The notes under the pieces: generated by a model
What the model saw: the letters and a program-made list of their open reading frames with translations, nothing else
Told to the model about the DNA's origin: nothing
The model's database searches: none
Translations under genes and position numbers: made by a program
In this document: positions 1 to 13,600 of the stretch, piece after piece
How positions within the stretch are numbered: the first letter of the stretch is position 1
Layout: every line of letters starts with the position of its first letter
Assembly: GCA_963969495.1 (NCBI GenBank)
Contig: OZ018338.1
Location: 51,463,973 to 51,527,972, forward strand
From: Ceratothoa steindachneri
Lineage: Eukaryota > Arthropoda > Malacostraca > Isopoda > Cymothoidae
Direction: 5' to 3'
Length of the DNA stretch: 64,000 bases

Positions 1-43
1 TTTGTTTATTAAAGATATCCATATATTTTTTCTAATATATAAA

Positions 44-48
<5 letters not shown>

Positions 49-121
<73 letters not shown>
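49..121. repeat. (AT)n microsatellite
   Basis: Uninterrupted alternating A and T over about 70 bases near the window start. Confidence 0.98.
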
Positions 122-124
<3 letters not shown>

Positions 125-285
125 CCCATTCACCGCACACTGTTGAGAGCCTTTAATCATCTTTTTGGATTTGTTTCTTCATGAGAGGATTGGGCCATAA
201 CTACCATGCAGCCACTTCGAGAATCGTACCCTGGACCCTTTGTTTTAAAATCCAGTATGCCAACAACTAGTGAGGCCCATATTTT

Positions 286-318
<33 letters not shown>

Positions 319-2026
319 CTTCCAATTTCGCAGTGTAGGTAGGCATACATCAACGTCATTCCTATCTTATCGTGTTCTCACGAACAAATCTTTCTGTGCG
401 CAGCTTTTCATGCAAGCGCTCCGTATCCAGGTTTAGTTGGCTTTTCCAAAGCGCGTCAGAGATTGTATTGGTATTCTTCCCACGATAGTTACAAGCTAAC
501 TTATATATAACTTTTAAAATGTATAAAAGTACAACAATATCAATTAATAATTATTAAGCCTAATACGTGGATACCGGGTAGAGAAGTAACTTTGCAGATA
601 CCTTTAGAAATTGGTCGAACCAAAATGTTTATTTATTCAATGCTACTCTTAGTTATTTAAAACAAAGAGAATAACACTTGTGTAAATCTTGCTGATTGGT
701 TTTCCTACACATTTTTTTTCTTTCCGTTTTACTGAGCTGGAAGAAATTTATGTCTCCGGTGAATTCTCTTCTTTCTATCCTCGGCGATTTTTCCTTATGT
801 CTTTTTTTAACGACGGGAAAAACACACAAGCGATGAGGACGATTGCATCGGAATCCAGGGATTTTAATTCTCAGATGGGTCCCAGATGGATTCTTTCGTC
901 TCATTCTAGAAGCGACTATTGTTATTTTTTCCCGCAGCCACATTACGAGATGTGGTTTTAATAGCAATGGCTACGCTCGGAGGCGCCAAGGGTTTGCGGC
1001 TTGGGGGAGGGGGGGATTTATATTGGAATAGAGGTGTGGGGCATTGGATAGTTAAAGGTGATGTTAACGTGTGAAAAGATGGCATTAACCTGTGTAATCT
1101 GAGAAAGTCATTTTCGTGTAGTTTTCTTTTATTCGTTCTATAAAGGTTAATTGGATGAGGTCTATCCGGAAATGTATTGGAAAGAGACTGAATAAAGATA
1201 GTCGAATTAGAGAAAGTTAAGATCTGTGGAACATCAATGCTCAAGTGATTAAAAGATGGCTAGAAACTCACTTGAACATTCCCTCAGCCGACAGCGAAAG
1301 TTGGACCTTTTATTGATCAGGAGAGAAAAAATACGGAGAAGTAGAAAGCAAAAAAAAAAAAAACGATGGATGGATGAGGTGTAGTAAATAAATTCATGTT
1401 TGAATAATATCGCAATAACAAAAATTCTACAACCCTTTAAATGCCTTGAAATAGGCATGATTTCATCACCTCTCCGATTAACAACTTAAAAACAACCCAA
1501 ATCTTAGAGAGTAAATATTAAATGACACCTTAGAAGTTGTGGTTAAATGACTCTGAAGAAGCTCTATACATATATGCATTCATTACATTTTCCAATACTT
1601 CAAACTGTAAGGATTTTGAATTATGTAGAATCATTTTTGTGTAGTTGGTTTTGTAAATTTATTTGACAAAATGTAAAATATAAACATTTAAATAAAATAA
1701 AATAGATAACCTGAGAATAATGACAAACAAAGATTCATTGCTATCGCGAGTTTCCTCGTCACAGTATGACACATTTCGTGCTTAATAATTCAGCAACTTA
1801 AATGACTGACCACGAAAAAACAAATCAAATACTCTTATTGTGTAATCGTATAGGGTTAATTTTGCTACAAACTAAAAAACTCTTCCCTAAACGCTATTCA
1901 ATTCGATATTATTTCCGAATCTATTTGTGGTTACTCGTCATTGACCGTCCGGTAACTACACGTCATAAAGCTTTTTTAAGAAAATGTTGTTAGGATAAGG
2001 GAAAATAAACAAAATCAAGCAAACCC
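122..2026. other. No recognised gene; AT-rich DNA
   Basis: I see no conserved protein signal here. The short open frames look like chance frames in AT-rich DNA and lack known motifs. A short (AT)14 run lies at 289-317. A poly(A) run near 1350 and a few homopolymers are the only other low-complexity features. Confidence 0.6.
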
Positions 2027-2480
2027 CCAAACCACTAGTTAAGCAATTACAACGAAATCTAGTTACGCAACTATAATGAACACTATTTAAGAAGTCCTAA
2101 GAAACAAGGGTTAAGCATTCCAAATATCTACATATTAACCACTCAAAGAGACCAGTAGTTAAACCCTGCCATCTTCAACTACTTAATCTCCCCCAATGAC
2201 TACTAGGTAAGCACTCACAACAATCACTAGTTAAGCAATATCAACGACTACGATTTAATCAGTTGAAACCACCAGTAGTTAAGCCCTAAAACACCACTAG
2301 TTAGACACTATCAACTGCAACTAGTTAAACCCTCCCAAACGCCACTAGTTAGATATTCCCATCCACCACTAGTTAAGCACGCAAAAGATCCACTAGTTAA
2401 ACTTTCTAGACATCTACTACTTGAGAACTCCTGATGGCCAATAGTTAATCGCCCCCAACCATCAAGTCGGATGAGAAATC
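2027..2480. repeat. Degenerate minisatellite, ACTAGTTAAGC-type, ~24-bp unit
   Basis: The motif CACTAGTTAAGC and close variants recur about 17 times, most often 20-28 bases apart in the second half (for example near 2203, 2228, 2275, 2297, 2319, 2345, 2370, 2392). The sequence between motifs is C- and A-rich and variable. This is an old, diverged tandem array; no protein frame runs through it. Confidence 0.75.
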
Positions 2481-2489
2481 ACAAAATAA

Positions 2490-2885
2490 ACGAAGCTAAG
2501 ATTATCCTTCATTTTTCAAATTTCTCCTTCTTATCTTTACTCGTCCTCATTTTTATATGAGAAGAAAAAACCCTCATAATCCTTATCAATCATAAAGTAT
2601 CATAAAAACTGATAAATAATTATTATCAGAATCCTCATACATTGTCCGAGTAATTATAAATTTTCATACACTATAAGAATCCTTATAAATTGTCGGAATC
2701 CGTAAAATCCTCATTAATTAGCAGAATAATCACAAATTCTCAGAATCCACACATATCCTCATAATTTGCAGGGGCCCTCTAAATCCTCATAGATTGTCAG
2801 ACTTATAATAAATCTTCATATACTTCCAGAATCCTCTCAAATCCTTATAAATGGCCAGAATTCTCATAAATCCTTATTAAAACAG
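2490..2885. repeat. Degenerate minisatellite, AATCCTCATAAATT-type, ~30-bp unit
   Basis: Variants of AGAATCCTCATAAATTGTC recur about ten times from near 2565 to 2880. The spacing is roughly 28-36 bases. It lies directly beside a different minisatellite with a comparable unit size, and the two motifs are unrelated in sequence. Confidence 0.65.
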
Positions 2886-3064
2886 TCACCCATTGTGCTC
2901 TCTTTTACATAAAGCAAAGAAACATGTTTAAAGTGTCAATATCTGAAGAAAAGTAGGTTGATTTACTCTTTCTAATTGTCTGTCACTTGAAAAAGGTAGT
3001 ATATGAAGATTATCGGACTTGTTTAAGCGTTACAAGAACAACAAAAATGATAGTCTACATTGCT

Positions 3065-3220
3065 CCTTATGCTTAGCAACAGAGCGTTAAGAAGTTTAAT
3101 GAATTGGTGAGTCCTACTATATTCTTTACTCTTTCAAGGTACGTGGGTTCAATTCCTACCAGAACAGACACAAAAAAATCGCACCTGGTAGATAATATTT
3201 GTTATTATTATTATTATATA
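3065..3220 (+). mobile_element. Possible tRNA-derived SINE
   Basis: A good RNA polymerase III B-box match (GGTTCAATTCC, about 3147) follows an A-box-like stretch (TAGCAACAGAGCG, about 3074). A TTATTATTATTAT run follows at about 3200, as in SINE tails. The A-to-B spacing is longer than in a simple tRNA and I cannot fold a convincing cloverleaf. A chance B-box match is a real alternative. Confidence 0.3.
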
Positions 3221-4984
3221 CCCCAATTGCAGGTCTCGCTGGGGAGTCTTGAAACCAAACACAAAAGTTCTAGCGAAGCACATGACTCAGGGGAGAAAGC
3301 ACAAACACCTATTTTAAAAATAACAAATAAACTTAAAATTTTAAATTAAAAGTTTAAATTAGCATACAAAGCCAATTTATTATTGAGTATAAAACTATAA
3401 CCCCCTGTCTTAAAAAAAAATTACAACTTCAGAAATTTATGCAGTAGATTCAGAAATTGCAGTCCACATTAAACAATATTTTGGGATAAAAAACGCAAAT
3501 ACTTCTGAGTCCTTCTCACAGAAAACAAGTTTGCATAAATGCTACATTAAGACGGCAATTGCATACCTAGTTCTCCTACTAGCAACAGATGCTGTAGGCA
3601 AGTAAATAAACATTAAAGGATTATTTTATATTATTTGTGACTTTATATAAATATCTCAGAGAGGCTACATTTCAGTTATATTATAAGTCGAGGGGAAGAT
3701 CAAGAAGCAAAGTTTTAATAAGTCTAACTGCTTTATTAAGTAATTTTAGGTGGCAATCAGCAGCACAAGAACAAAAAGCAGAACAATATTAAAAATAAGA
3801 CTGTTCTCATTACTAAAACTTTTATGATATTTACGTAAAATCCCTTAATTTGGCGAACTAGAGGAGTCCATACATACTTTTTAACTGCGCATACAAGCTC
3901 AGTTTTGATCAATGATCACACCCACCATGTTAATCTGATTAGTTAAACCAAAAAGACCCACAGCAACAGTCATAGGAAAATGATCCAGGTTTAGAGCCCA
4001 AAACCTCCCTTCCATCATCGATTGTGTCTTGCAGGAAATCAGGTGAATACAACAGAAAGAGCACCAGATAGAAATTTAGGGCAACTTTCTGTTATAAGAT
4101 TCACCAAGAGTAGATCACTGAAGGATGTAGGGAATAGAAGTATAAATCATCGATATATGCCTTAAAACGATTCTTGCGTACTTTTAAAATTTCTGCTCTT
4201 TACATTGTGGATAAGAAATGGCCTAAAATTGAGTTCTGGGATTCAAGCAAATATAGGAGCCAGTGTACTGAATTTTCTATCAACAATAACTCGATGTTGT
4301 TGATAGAAATCCCATCCTCTCCCCCTTTTTTAGAATGTAAGCACCTCTTCACGATTGAAAGCAATGCTGGTCTAATGAATCAACCCCTTAACCTCAGCCT
4401 CATGAACGCGAGCAGTTGACGACTTTAACTTATGGACTAGATATCTTTTATACATTAACTCTGCCAACAGATTTTCTAAATCTAAATTGCTTATCTGGTA
4501 AAGTATCAAAGATACGATTTAAAAGATTAAGTCGTCTGACAATAAGTTTTAAAAAATACTCTTAAAAAAGTTAAATGAGTCTATAATCCGAGGGGAGGCT
4601 GGAGGGTGAACCTTATGGAATAGCAAAAATATTTTCTACCTTCCGGCATCACGGAATTGTAGCAGACTTATGTAATTCACAATATAAGTGTGATAGTTTA
4701 GGAGCCAGAAAAATAGATAGTTTCTTAAAGAATAGCAGGAAAAGCAATTTTGACCTACATCTCCAGACTATTTAACTTTAGAAGATTTGAAGGCAAAATA
4801 TGAAGAGCTTAGGACAGGACAACAAGTAGCTCAGAGGTCTAATTCCTGTTCAACTTATTTCCAAGTTAAACGGGAATAGATAAGCTTTCTCTTTGTAATA
4901 ACATACAGCCGATCTGTCATTTTTTTGAGGAGGTAACATGAAGGAACTAGTGCCAAATAATGCCCATTTTAAGGTATTCTATTT
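3221..4984. other. No recognised gene; AT-rich DNA
   Basis: No protein homology, RNA gene or clear repeat seen. The open frame at 4174-4419 has no known motif, and its surroundings have the same base composition, so I do not call it a gene. Confidence 0.55.
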
Positions 4985-5525
4985 TAAGTTCAAAGAACAT
5001 TTCTTATGTAATTGATATATTTAGGCCAGAGCATTTAACACCGATTGCAAGATCACAATCAGAAAGTAAATTTCTTAAGATCAAATGCCCTGTGACAATT
5101 CTCAGTACACCATAGTTTATCTTGAAAGCATTTTTAACCTCATTCGTTAGAGACAATGTCTAAAAGGACTTCATTTAGAGCTACTGTAAAATGATACCAA
5201 TTTTAAAGTACACCACCATTTATACAAGTTAGCAGAATTATTTAGGTAATCTTATATGTGACCAATGATTTTAATCTGAGCCTCTTGAAAAGGTCGAAGA
5301 GCATCTCTTATATAATTGACATAATTCTGACACAGCATATTACATCGACTCTGTGAGCATAAAGAGAAGGGAAAGGGTTTGTGTTAAATTGCTAACTACA
5401 ATTCCCATTAAACCATCGTTTGCATGGGAGCGACGTTTCATTACCTACGACTGAATTCATCTTGAGACATCTTCGAGAAGGGCCTCATTTAGAGCTAATA
5501 CAGGGTCAGTTGCTATAAAAATGAC
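4985..5525. repeat. Diverged tandem duplication, ~305-bp period
   Basis: Two stretches align in order. First, 'catttcttatgtaattgat' near 4999 matches 'catctcttatataattgac' near 5303. Then 'acaattctcagtacaccat' near 5096 matches 'acaattcccattaaaccat' near 5399. Finally 'cttcatttagagctac' near 5169 matches 'cctcatttagagctaa' near 5483. Identity is roughly 70%, so the duplication is old. Confidence 0.5.
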
Positions 5526-8500
5526 TGTAAATATAATTGTAAATTGAAGACATTTTGAGTTACTTGGGCTTAAATAACCCTAGATTTAAAATAGGCCTTA
5601 TGACTGTCTAGATAAATGCAGATGATAGAGCATTCAATATGGGTTTGAAGAGGAGTATATATTAGGTAATCTAGAAAGTTCGTGGTGCTATGGAAAAATA
5701 AAAAAATACAATTTTAAGTTGAATTCAATCAATTATATAGTTACCATTATGTTTTCCAATTTTTTCCATCGTGATACTAATTTATTTATTTCTTCACCGT
5801 TGAATTTTTTTATTTTGCTGAAGAAACTAAGTGATGTTCTATGTCGTTTATATTATTTAAGCTTTTTCAGAGTAAAATCTTTAGGCCTCTGAAAAGTTAT
5901 AGGTCCAACTGAGCCAATACAAATTTCACATCACGAGAAACAAATTTAACTGAGGTTCCAGGATAATGTGTCCAATATAAGTGGATTCCAGGCTAATTGA
6001 TTGGATGGCAGGAATCACAGCTTGAAGAGTTGAGTTTTATATCTTCTATTTATATCTCCTTATCTTTAGTTTCAATTGTGATGAGAAACAAATATCTTTT
6101 GAAACTAATCAGAGACTTGAGCAATCATTAAACTCACGGAAATCTTCCAAGTATTTATTTGCCAGAGCAACAGTTGTATTTATAAAAACTTCTCCTAATG
6201 CAAAAAGCTTTAAGAGCAAGATGATCAAGAGCGAAAAGATAAAGGGGTACTCAATAACCTCAACTCATGGGGGCTAGGTTAAATAACCGCAGTACGAGGT
6301 TAAAGGTTTACATGCTTAGCAAAGGGTGAGGTACTTCGCTTTCTTTAAAACCTGACGAGGCGGGAGGAATTTTAAGTGACAAAAGCTATGTGGAAGTTAG
6401 TAAAATTGTCAAAATATAAATTCTGATATTTAATAGCGAAATTTAGCTGTGTCTTCAATAAGTTATCACAAGGGGTACTTACTTGAGGGTGGGTGGGCTA
6501 GTGTTAAATTGACAACCCTATGAGGTTTAATATTTAAATTATATGCATTAAAATTGCTTCTGACACTCTATTGATCCTAATTATTCTAAGAATCCTAAAG
6601 AATTTAGGAATTCTTGCAAGGTAAATCTTTCAAGGAAATTAAATTATAACTTAGAAACTGGGAAAGTTTTTGCTACATTGCTTCTAATAATTTCCTTTAG
6701 AAGAAAGACTGAAATTGGTTATGATAAGAAGGAAAGATCAAATAAAAGCATATATATAGAGAGAGAAGAATCTGCCCCTAAAAAAAATTGGAAGAAACGA
6801 AGGCGAAAATATCTATTAATTTATTTAATCAAGACCCTAACAAAATATATCAAGTAAATAATCTTTACATAAATCAAATATAAATGAGGATTAATATAAC
6901 ATTATCCAAATTCAAGACTTGGAGAAGCATCGTTAGTTCTAAAAAGAATCCAAGATGTACAATGTAACACTGCTACTATAGGATTTCAATGTATTTAAAT
7001 AAATTATTAATGTTATTCATAAATCAACTCCAGTAATAAAGAATATGATTATAATAGAAAATAACATAAATTAACCTTAGTTTATAGCCATGGATACTCT
7101 ACCTATAACAACTATTGGACAATTTATAAAGAATCTCTCGAGAGAATGTTGTGTTTTGTGTAACTGCGATAAATTGAAAACTTGCCTTCCACAAAGGCCA
7201 TTTGAATATTTTCTAACTTGAACGTCCACTTGGAGGATGTGGGTTGGTATCGTGGAAGCGGAAACTAGATCGGACTAAGAGATGCACATAAAGATATGTT
7301 ATTTTGTATTTTAAGGATTCCGATGTTGAAATAAATTACAAGGTACTTGCAATTAAAATGACAATTTTAAAATAATAACTGAGGTAATGACATTATAGTC
7401 ATAAGTGTTAGTTTTAGATACTTATCCTTTGCTTCAGATATCAAGGTTGTTGTCAAAAACATAAATATTCTTAACCAGAGCGAGAACAATGATCCGTTTC
7501 GATTCGTTATTTAGGAATAATTTTCAACAGGGAAGGATTGCGTTCGCATTATCTTAACCAAATAGCGTTTGCATGCAAAATTAATATCGACACTTTTATC
7601 GTAATTTGAAAATAAATTTTAATACAAAGGAATTGATAGGGTATAGTTTATTTAAGTCAATACAGTTTTGAATGTCTAAAATAGCTCGAAATCATTTTGA
7701 ACGGTAACATGTGGCAAAATTTGCGTTTTACTTGCTTCATTGAGACATTTGAATTGAGATTGTGGCCTGTATTATTTGTCAAATGTTACTTGAGAGGGAC
7801 CGTAGATGCAAAGTTTCATCTTTGCCCTAAATTCCTCAAGGGAGGTTTCTCTAACGTTGAAGTCAGCTGGATTGTCTAAGGTGCTCATATAATTAGTAGA
7901 AATGATCAATTTTGCATTTAACAAAAAAAGCTCCCTCTAATTATCTTAATTTCCGGAAATTTGTTTTTTACGAATACCAATTTATTTTTCATTTTAAAGA
8001 CGTTGTTAAGGAGCCATAGTTGCCTGATTTGAGCATCACTCAGTATCCTTATCGATTTAAATGAGTGTGAGAAGAATTTTCTTGTGGTTCCGAAGCTTAA
8101 AAAGCGTAAAGAGAACTCGTTTTTCTTGTGTTGATGATATTATTAGAGCTGTTTTAACTTAGTTTAATTCTCTGGCTTTATATATATAAACATGGTTTAA
8201 ATGGATGTTATATTGCTTGGAAATTCGTTATGACCTCAATAGAGCTTATGTCGAAAAATATAATTATACTTCCTTTTGCATTAATTTTATTACATTTTTA
8301 TACCAACTTTTTGAAAACTCCTCGCATTTTCAGATAAGACTGAGAGACCTTCCGAAAAGAGAAACGACCTTTGTCTTATAGAAAATTAGTATAGACTTAT
8401 ATTGACCGAGGCAACGGGTATAAAATCCTTAGCAGTATTAGCTTGCATTACAAAAGATGTTGATTTCAGCCTTACAATGGTCCTAAATGGCACACTAAGA

Positions 8501-9959
8501 GAGTTTCACTTCACCGACTTCACTTAATCGGTAAAAAATACCTTCCCTGTTTTTAAATCTGCCTCTCTAACCAAAAACTCCCAATGTACCTTATTTGCCC
8601 ATAGTTTTCGCATAATAAGTCTACCAGGAATAGTGAGTGACCTTCAAGAAATGATCAAGGAAATCGAATACCTTTGAGATCTGCGAAAGGACACTACATT
8701 ATTTTGACTATTGTGTTAAACCCCAATTAACTCGTAGTGGTAACCAAGGACACCTTCTATCCGCTTTTTATGCTTTTGGACTTATTCTTTTCTTTGATCA
8801 GGGATTTTAAATGTTTTTGAACCAGGTAAAGCCCAATATGATATCTAATTATGAAGGTTAATATGAAAGGAGAGATTCCAGTAGCTAAGCAAATATATAA
8901 GAATTATAGCTATACATGAGAAGATTTCCGCATTTTGATCCAGAAAACACATAACCTGTTTTTATCAAATTCTGATTTTTAATTAGATTTGAGGGGATGT
9001 TTGCCTTATGTCTGACAACATGACGACTTTATTTGATTTAAATGAACAGAAAAGAATGAATATGGAAGTGAGGAAGTCTATCATCAGAAAGGCTACTTTG
9101 TTGAGAACGGTACTGAGTTCATTTTAACACTACAGTTAAATACAGGTCCGATATTTTTGATAGTATCTGCTGATATTTTTATCAAGAGACGATAGGCGAA
9201 AAATGAAATTATTATAGTCTTTGACTTACATGTTTATTTCCTTCAGGATGACTTCCATCAAATGATTTTCAAATATCCCCTCGTAAGCTTCTATTACCAT
9301 CTTTTGGGCCATTTTGCTTTGAATTTGTTGAAGTTTCCAAAGCAATTTATGTGAAAATATCGATAAAATTTCATTGAACCAAGGCAAATTGTCTTATTAT
9401 CTGCCGTTTTGCAGTTCGAGAGAGTTGAACTCTCTACTGATCCTGTGCACCGCACTCCGATACTCAGTGATTTAATGCTAAACAGGTATTCAAGAACCAG
9501 AGTCAGATTTAGAGTAATTCAATAGATTGAAATAAGAATGCGACGCTTTGATGGCAAAGTTGACAATCATTTTGAAAGTTTGGTCCCTTCGAGTTTGAAT
9601 AATGATAGAATTTTAAGCGACTTGACCTAAAGTTCTCAATTGTTCAACACCTCGATTTTCGCAACCTTGGGGTTTCCCTCCTTTGGATTAGCTCTAGAAG
9701 CAAAGTTTCCTTGAGCTGCCCTTGTAGAATTTGATGCTTATTGCGTGATTATGGGAATTCGATTTAGAGTTCCCTCACCAATGTGCATTCATCTTTACTT
9801 CAGAAGAATCATAATCCCAAACGTGTACCTCTCCGAAGCCAAGACTAACTTTATAGTCTGCTCTCGATCCCTCTCAGGTGATTATTGTGCGTCGTACGGC
9901 TCAGACAATATCATTCTTTGTAAATTCAATTGCCGAACGATTAGCGTAATTGTTAAAGT
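5526..9959. other. No recognised gene; long AT-rich stretch
   Basis: No conserved coding signal seen on either strand. Frames at 7697-7879 and 9745-9975 have no family motif. Two diverged similar stretches (about 6241-6301 and 6471-6530, both with GGGGTACT then GGGCTAG and GAGGTT) hint at another old duplication. Confidence 0.5.
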
Positions 9960-10533
9960 GTATCATTTTTGTTAATCTCTTCGACGATGAAAAAGCAAAT
10001 GTAATGGCTTACTATTTTCTGAAGCAGACCTCGAGTAGTCCTCGAGGGAGTTTTTCTCGGGGAAGCATAGCTAAGCGCGTAATTATTTACTGAGTTCTTC
10101 GTGACCTTGACCTCCATCGTTCCGAAAAAATAGTTTCTGCATAGGAAAAGTGCGCGTCGTCTTTGGATGATTCCACTGACCTCCCAAGATCCTGCTTGAG
10201 TAATGTGAGAGTACTAAGTGAGCACTGCGTCAATCTTGCTTGCGTGAAAGCGGCGTGGATACAGCTCGCGTCCCGAATACTCTGAGAATACATCATTTGA
10301 TCATTCCCGAGTTGGGGAATACATATATATGACTGCGCCGCAAGCTCTTTTGTTTACTGACAGAAGCGATCCCGACTCTGCCCCACAGACACGGCGGCGA
10401 TGGTTTTAGCGCAATAACGCCTAATGGTGTCCAGGCTCCATTCTGACTTTGATATCGTTCCGTAAGTTTACCGAAAGGTTCCGATGGAATGTTCTTCGTC
10501 CGTGAGATTCCTCTTTTTCTTTTTGTCTGCGCG
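9960..10533. other. GC-richer island with TATA-like box, function unknown
   Basis: This stretch is visibly richer in G and C, with more CpG, than its surroundings. A TATA-like run (ATACATATATATGAC, about 10320) is followed by GC-rich sequence. No known protein domain is visible; the - strand frame 10087-10296 has no motif I know. It could be a host promoter or first exon, or an unrecognised repeat. Confidence 0.3.
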
Positions 10534-10543
10534 ACTCGCTCTC

Positions 10544-10579
<36 letters not shown>

Positions 10580-10600
10580 CCTATCTATCTATCTATCTTT
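10534..10600. repeat. (TATC)n microsatellite
   Basis: About 16 near-perfect TATC units with one TACC interruption, flanked by CTCTCT runs. Confidence 0.97.
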
Positions 10601-10605
10601 CTCTC

Positions 10606-13600
10606 TTTGACACACACTTTAACTTGAATTGTGAAGTTTGAAATCTTCATTTGTAGTGAGATTTTTCAGCCTCAAAAAGGTTGGCCTCAAAACTTTTAAT
10701 TTCATACAGGATGGAACGGATTTCGTTAAGTCACAACAAGGGCTTCGCAAATTTGTATCTGGAATTGACTTAGAACTTAAAGTTCTAGAGAAGCAAGAGT
10801 CGATAGCAGGAGGCCGGTCTAAATACTTAGATATGGATGGCAAAAGCGCAATCCAATAGGTAATTTTGTTAGTTTAGTGAGATTGAGGTAAGTTAAAATA
10901 TCACACATGGCACCGACAACATTTTCGAGTTTGGTCAAGAAAATGAAAAAAATAAGTTTTTCTTAGGTGCTATGAAACGAAATGCAAGGGAAAGGTAGAG
11001 GTTCGGAAAAGAAGCGTCTCCCTAGGGTGATAAATATATTTTATCGACCCAAATGAGATACGTTTGTAAAAATGGATGAGTTGTGGAAAGTAAGTTTTTG
11101 TCCCTCGAAAGGTCGCTCAACGCGATTTTGTTTTTAGGATCGTAATCACTTTGAAATGTCATCTCTTTACCAATTAACTACTCATCGACTTGATCTATAT
11201 TAAAGTACTGATAAATTCCAAAAATTTGATTATTCAACAGATTAAGTGATGATAGGCGTAGCTCGATAGTGCTAAAGTTTTACATGCAAATAATCTTTCG
11301 AAATAAACTCCAACCCTATTTCTGTTTCTATTTTTATAAAGATTACAGCAATCTTGCCTTTACTTTTAACTTTGTTTTAATAGTTCTCCAAATTCGATTT
11401 TCCTCCCTTGAAGAGAGTAGATGAAATTAGAAATGAAAAGAGGACCTTAACGAAAAAATGAGACAGAGCACATCTCAAAGAACTCAACTTTTCGAAGCAA
11501 TTGAACTAGAAAACACTAGAGAGAGAGCGAAAGAGAGAATTTCGATCGCAGTTTGTTAACAAAGCGTCCAAACAACCCCAGACGAACTTAAAGATATGAA
11601 TGGTATCCTAGAGAACTCGGACCTTAAGAATTGAAATGTGATAAGAAAACAACAAAAAGTTCGAATTGTTCGGCTAGATTCCGCACAAATGTCGTGTTTG
11701 GGCGCACTCACCACCATAACACCAATAAAACCCAAAGTACCGAAACAGATAAAACCGAACGAAGACAGCATAGAATAAATTTTCCCAGAAGTGGAAAAGT
11801 TGACTGTTTGATTCCTCGAAACGTTCTGATTTTAAATTGCAAAATGCCTCTTACCAAATTTAGGAATAAACAGAACCCAATACCAAAAAGCACACCCCTA
11901 AGTCTAGGTTTAAAGAGAAGGAGGTCATCCCATCACCAATCCACAGGTCTAAGAGGTCATAAGCCTCAGTGCGTTTTTTTCTGAAAAAGGTAGAAAAACA
12001 ATGTCATTTACCGGTGGCCAAAAATTCTATTTACCGATATGAAAACTACAAAAGTTACGTGTATTAAATGAGAACGATGAAAAAGGGTAGACAGACTATA
12101 TGTCCATAGAATCAAACAAGGGGATAAAATTTATAATTGGAAATATAATTATAACTGATTAGAATGACTATCTTTAGCGGGACAGAATGCCCCAGGGGGT
12201 CTGGACTCCGAGTAGTATTCTGTTCTCTGATTTTAAAGCCACCATGCCATCGAGATAACCATATATCTGTTCTGCATCTGCGCTTTGTAGATATGAATTC
12301 TTGATAGGAGATATCATTACCGCATCGGCAGATCTTCGAAACAGAATAGAGTGGAGATGAAAAGCGAATTAAAGCGCTGTTGTGACTGTCAGTTGTGACA
12401 TGTTGACGAATTTTGATCTTGAGCTTTGGCGCTTATTATTCTCTTTTACTTTAATCATTGTCCACTTGTCTATGTGCATGTATTTGATATCTGTCCTTGT
12501 TATAATGTTTTGTCCTGTTGTTCGTGCCTTGCTTTCTACTTTGATGTTTCTCTTGTCGATGTTTTTTAGTACTTTTCTTATTATTTTCTATATCTGTTCC
12601 TTTACATTTTTCAAATTATAATGATTTTTAAATTTCGTTTTCTTTACATTTTTCCTTGTACATTTTACATTTTAAATTTAGTGACTCAGCTTTATCCACA
12701 TCTTTTTTATTTTTTCGCATTTTGTCTATAATTAATTTATTCGTGTCCCTTATCCACTCCATTATGCCCATGCCTCTCTGTCCTTTTCTTTTTTCCTTCC
12801 CTTTTTCCCTTCTTGCATCCCTTTTTCCCTTCGCATTTGTCATTTTAAATGTTACATTTTTTCTTGTTCTTATAACTACTTCTATTCATCGATCATTTCT
12901 TCTTTCTCTAGTGAAAATGCCATCGATAGTTTTCTAAATTTCTTTCTAACAATAATTTTTGACATTTCTTTTAGTTTTCTAAATAATTTAAAAACAAATA
13001 AGTGGACTTAAAAACTTGGTTTTTTAAACATCTAAGTTAAAATTACCCTAATTCGCTCCATTGATCTACAGATGGTTAATGAATTTGAAAGTTGTACCCA
13101 ACTGTCGACTTTTTTGACCGACAGAGCTATGTTTAGGAGAGTTACGCACCAAGTACCATAAGTTGTCTCCGCTTTTCACTTCTCTGGCTATGTATGTCTA
13201 TGGCACATATTTTTACTTGGCCATCTTGCGATGCCTTCAAGGGGATTTATTACGACAAGACAACAACCATCGCTTTTCTTCAGGTCTTGGTGTGATCAAA
13301 TTTATTTGCTTTCTTTGACCCGCAACTTACACCATATTTATGATATTCTTATTTGTTCAAGTGATAGAAAAATACGAAATGCAATTATAGATGTTTGTTA
13401 AGTTGCCATTGTTCTAAAATAAGTTTTTCCCATATTTTTTATATTTCGGATATAACGAAGAAACTAAATATTTATCTACTGCTTCCATGGCGACCACTGA
13501 TTCGAGGACCACAGTATAGTGCAATAGGAGAGTACTGTAGTGCGCTAGATTTGAACACCCCTCCAATATTTTGTATAATAATCTCATAAATACATAGATT

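Noticed and set aside
2027..2480. Regularly spaced motif that might be taken for a CRISPR array
   Set aside because: Repeats are short, imperfect and unevenly spaced, there are no cas genes, and the genome is clearly eukaryotic.
12382..12937. Hydrophobic frames that look like membrane proteins
   Set aside because: They come from a T-rich strand; codons follow DNA composition, a competing frame lies on the other strand, and no domain is seen.
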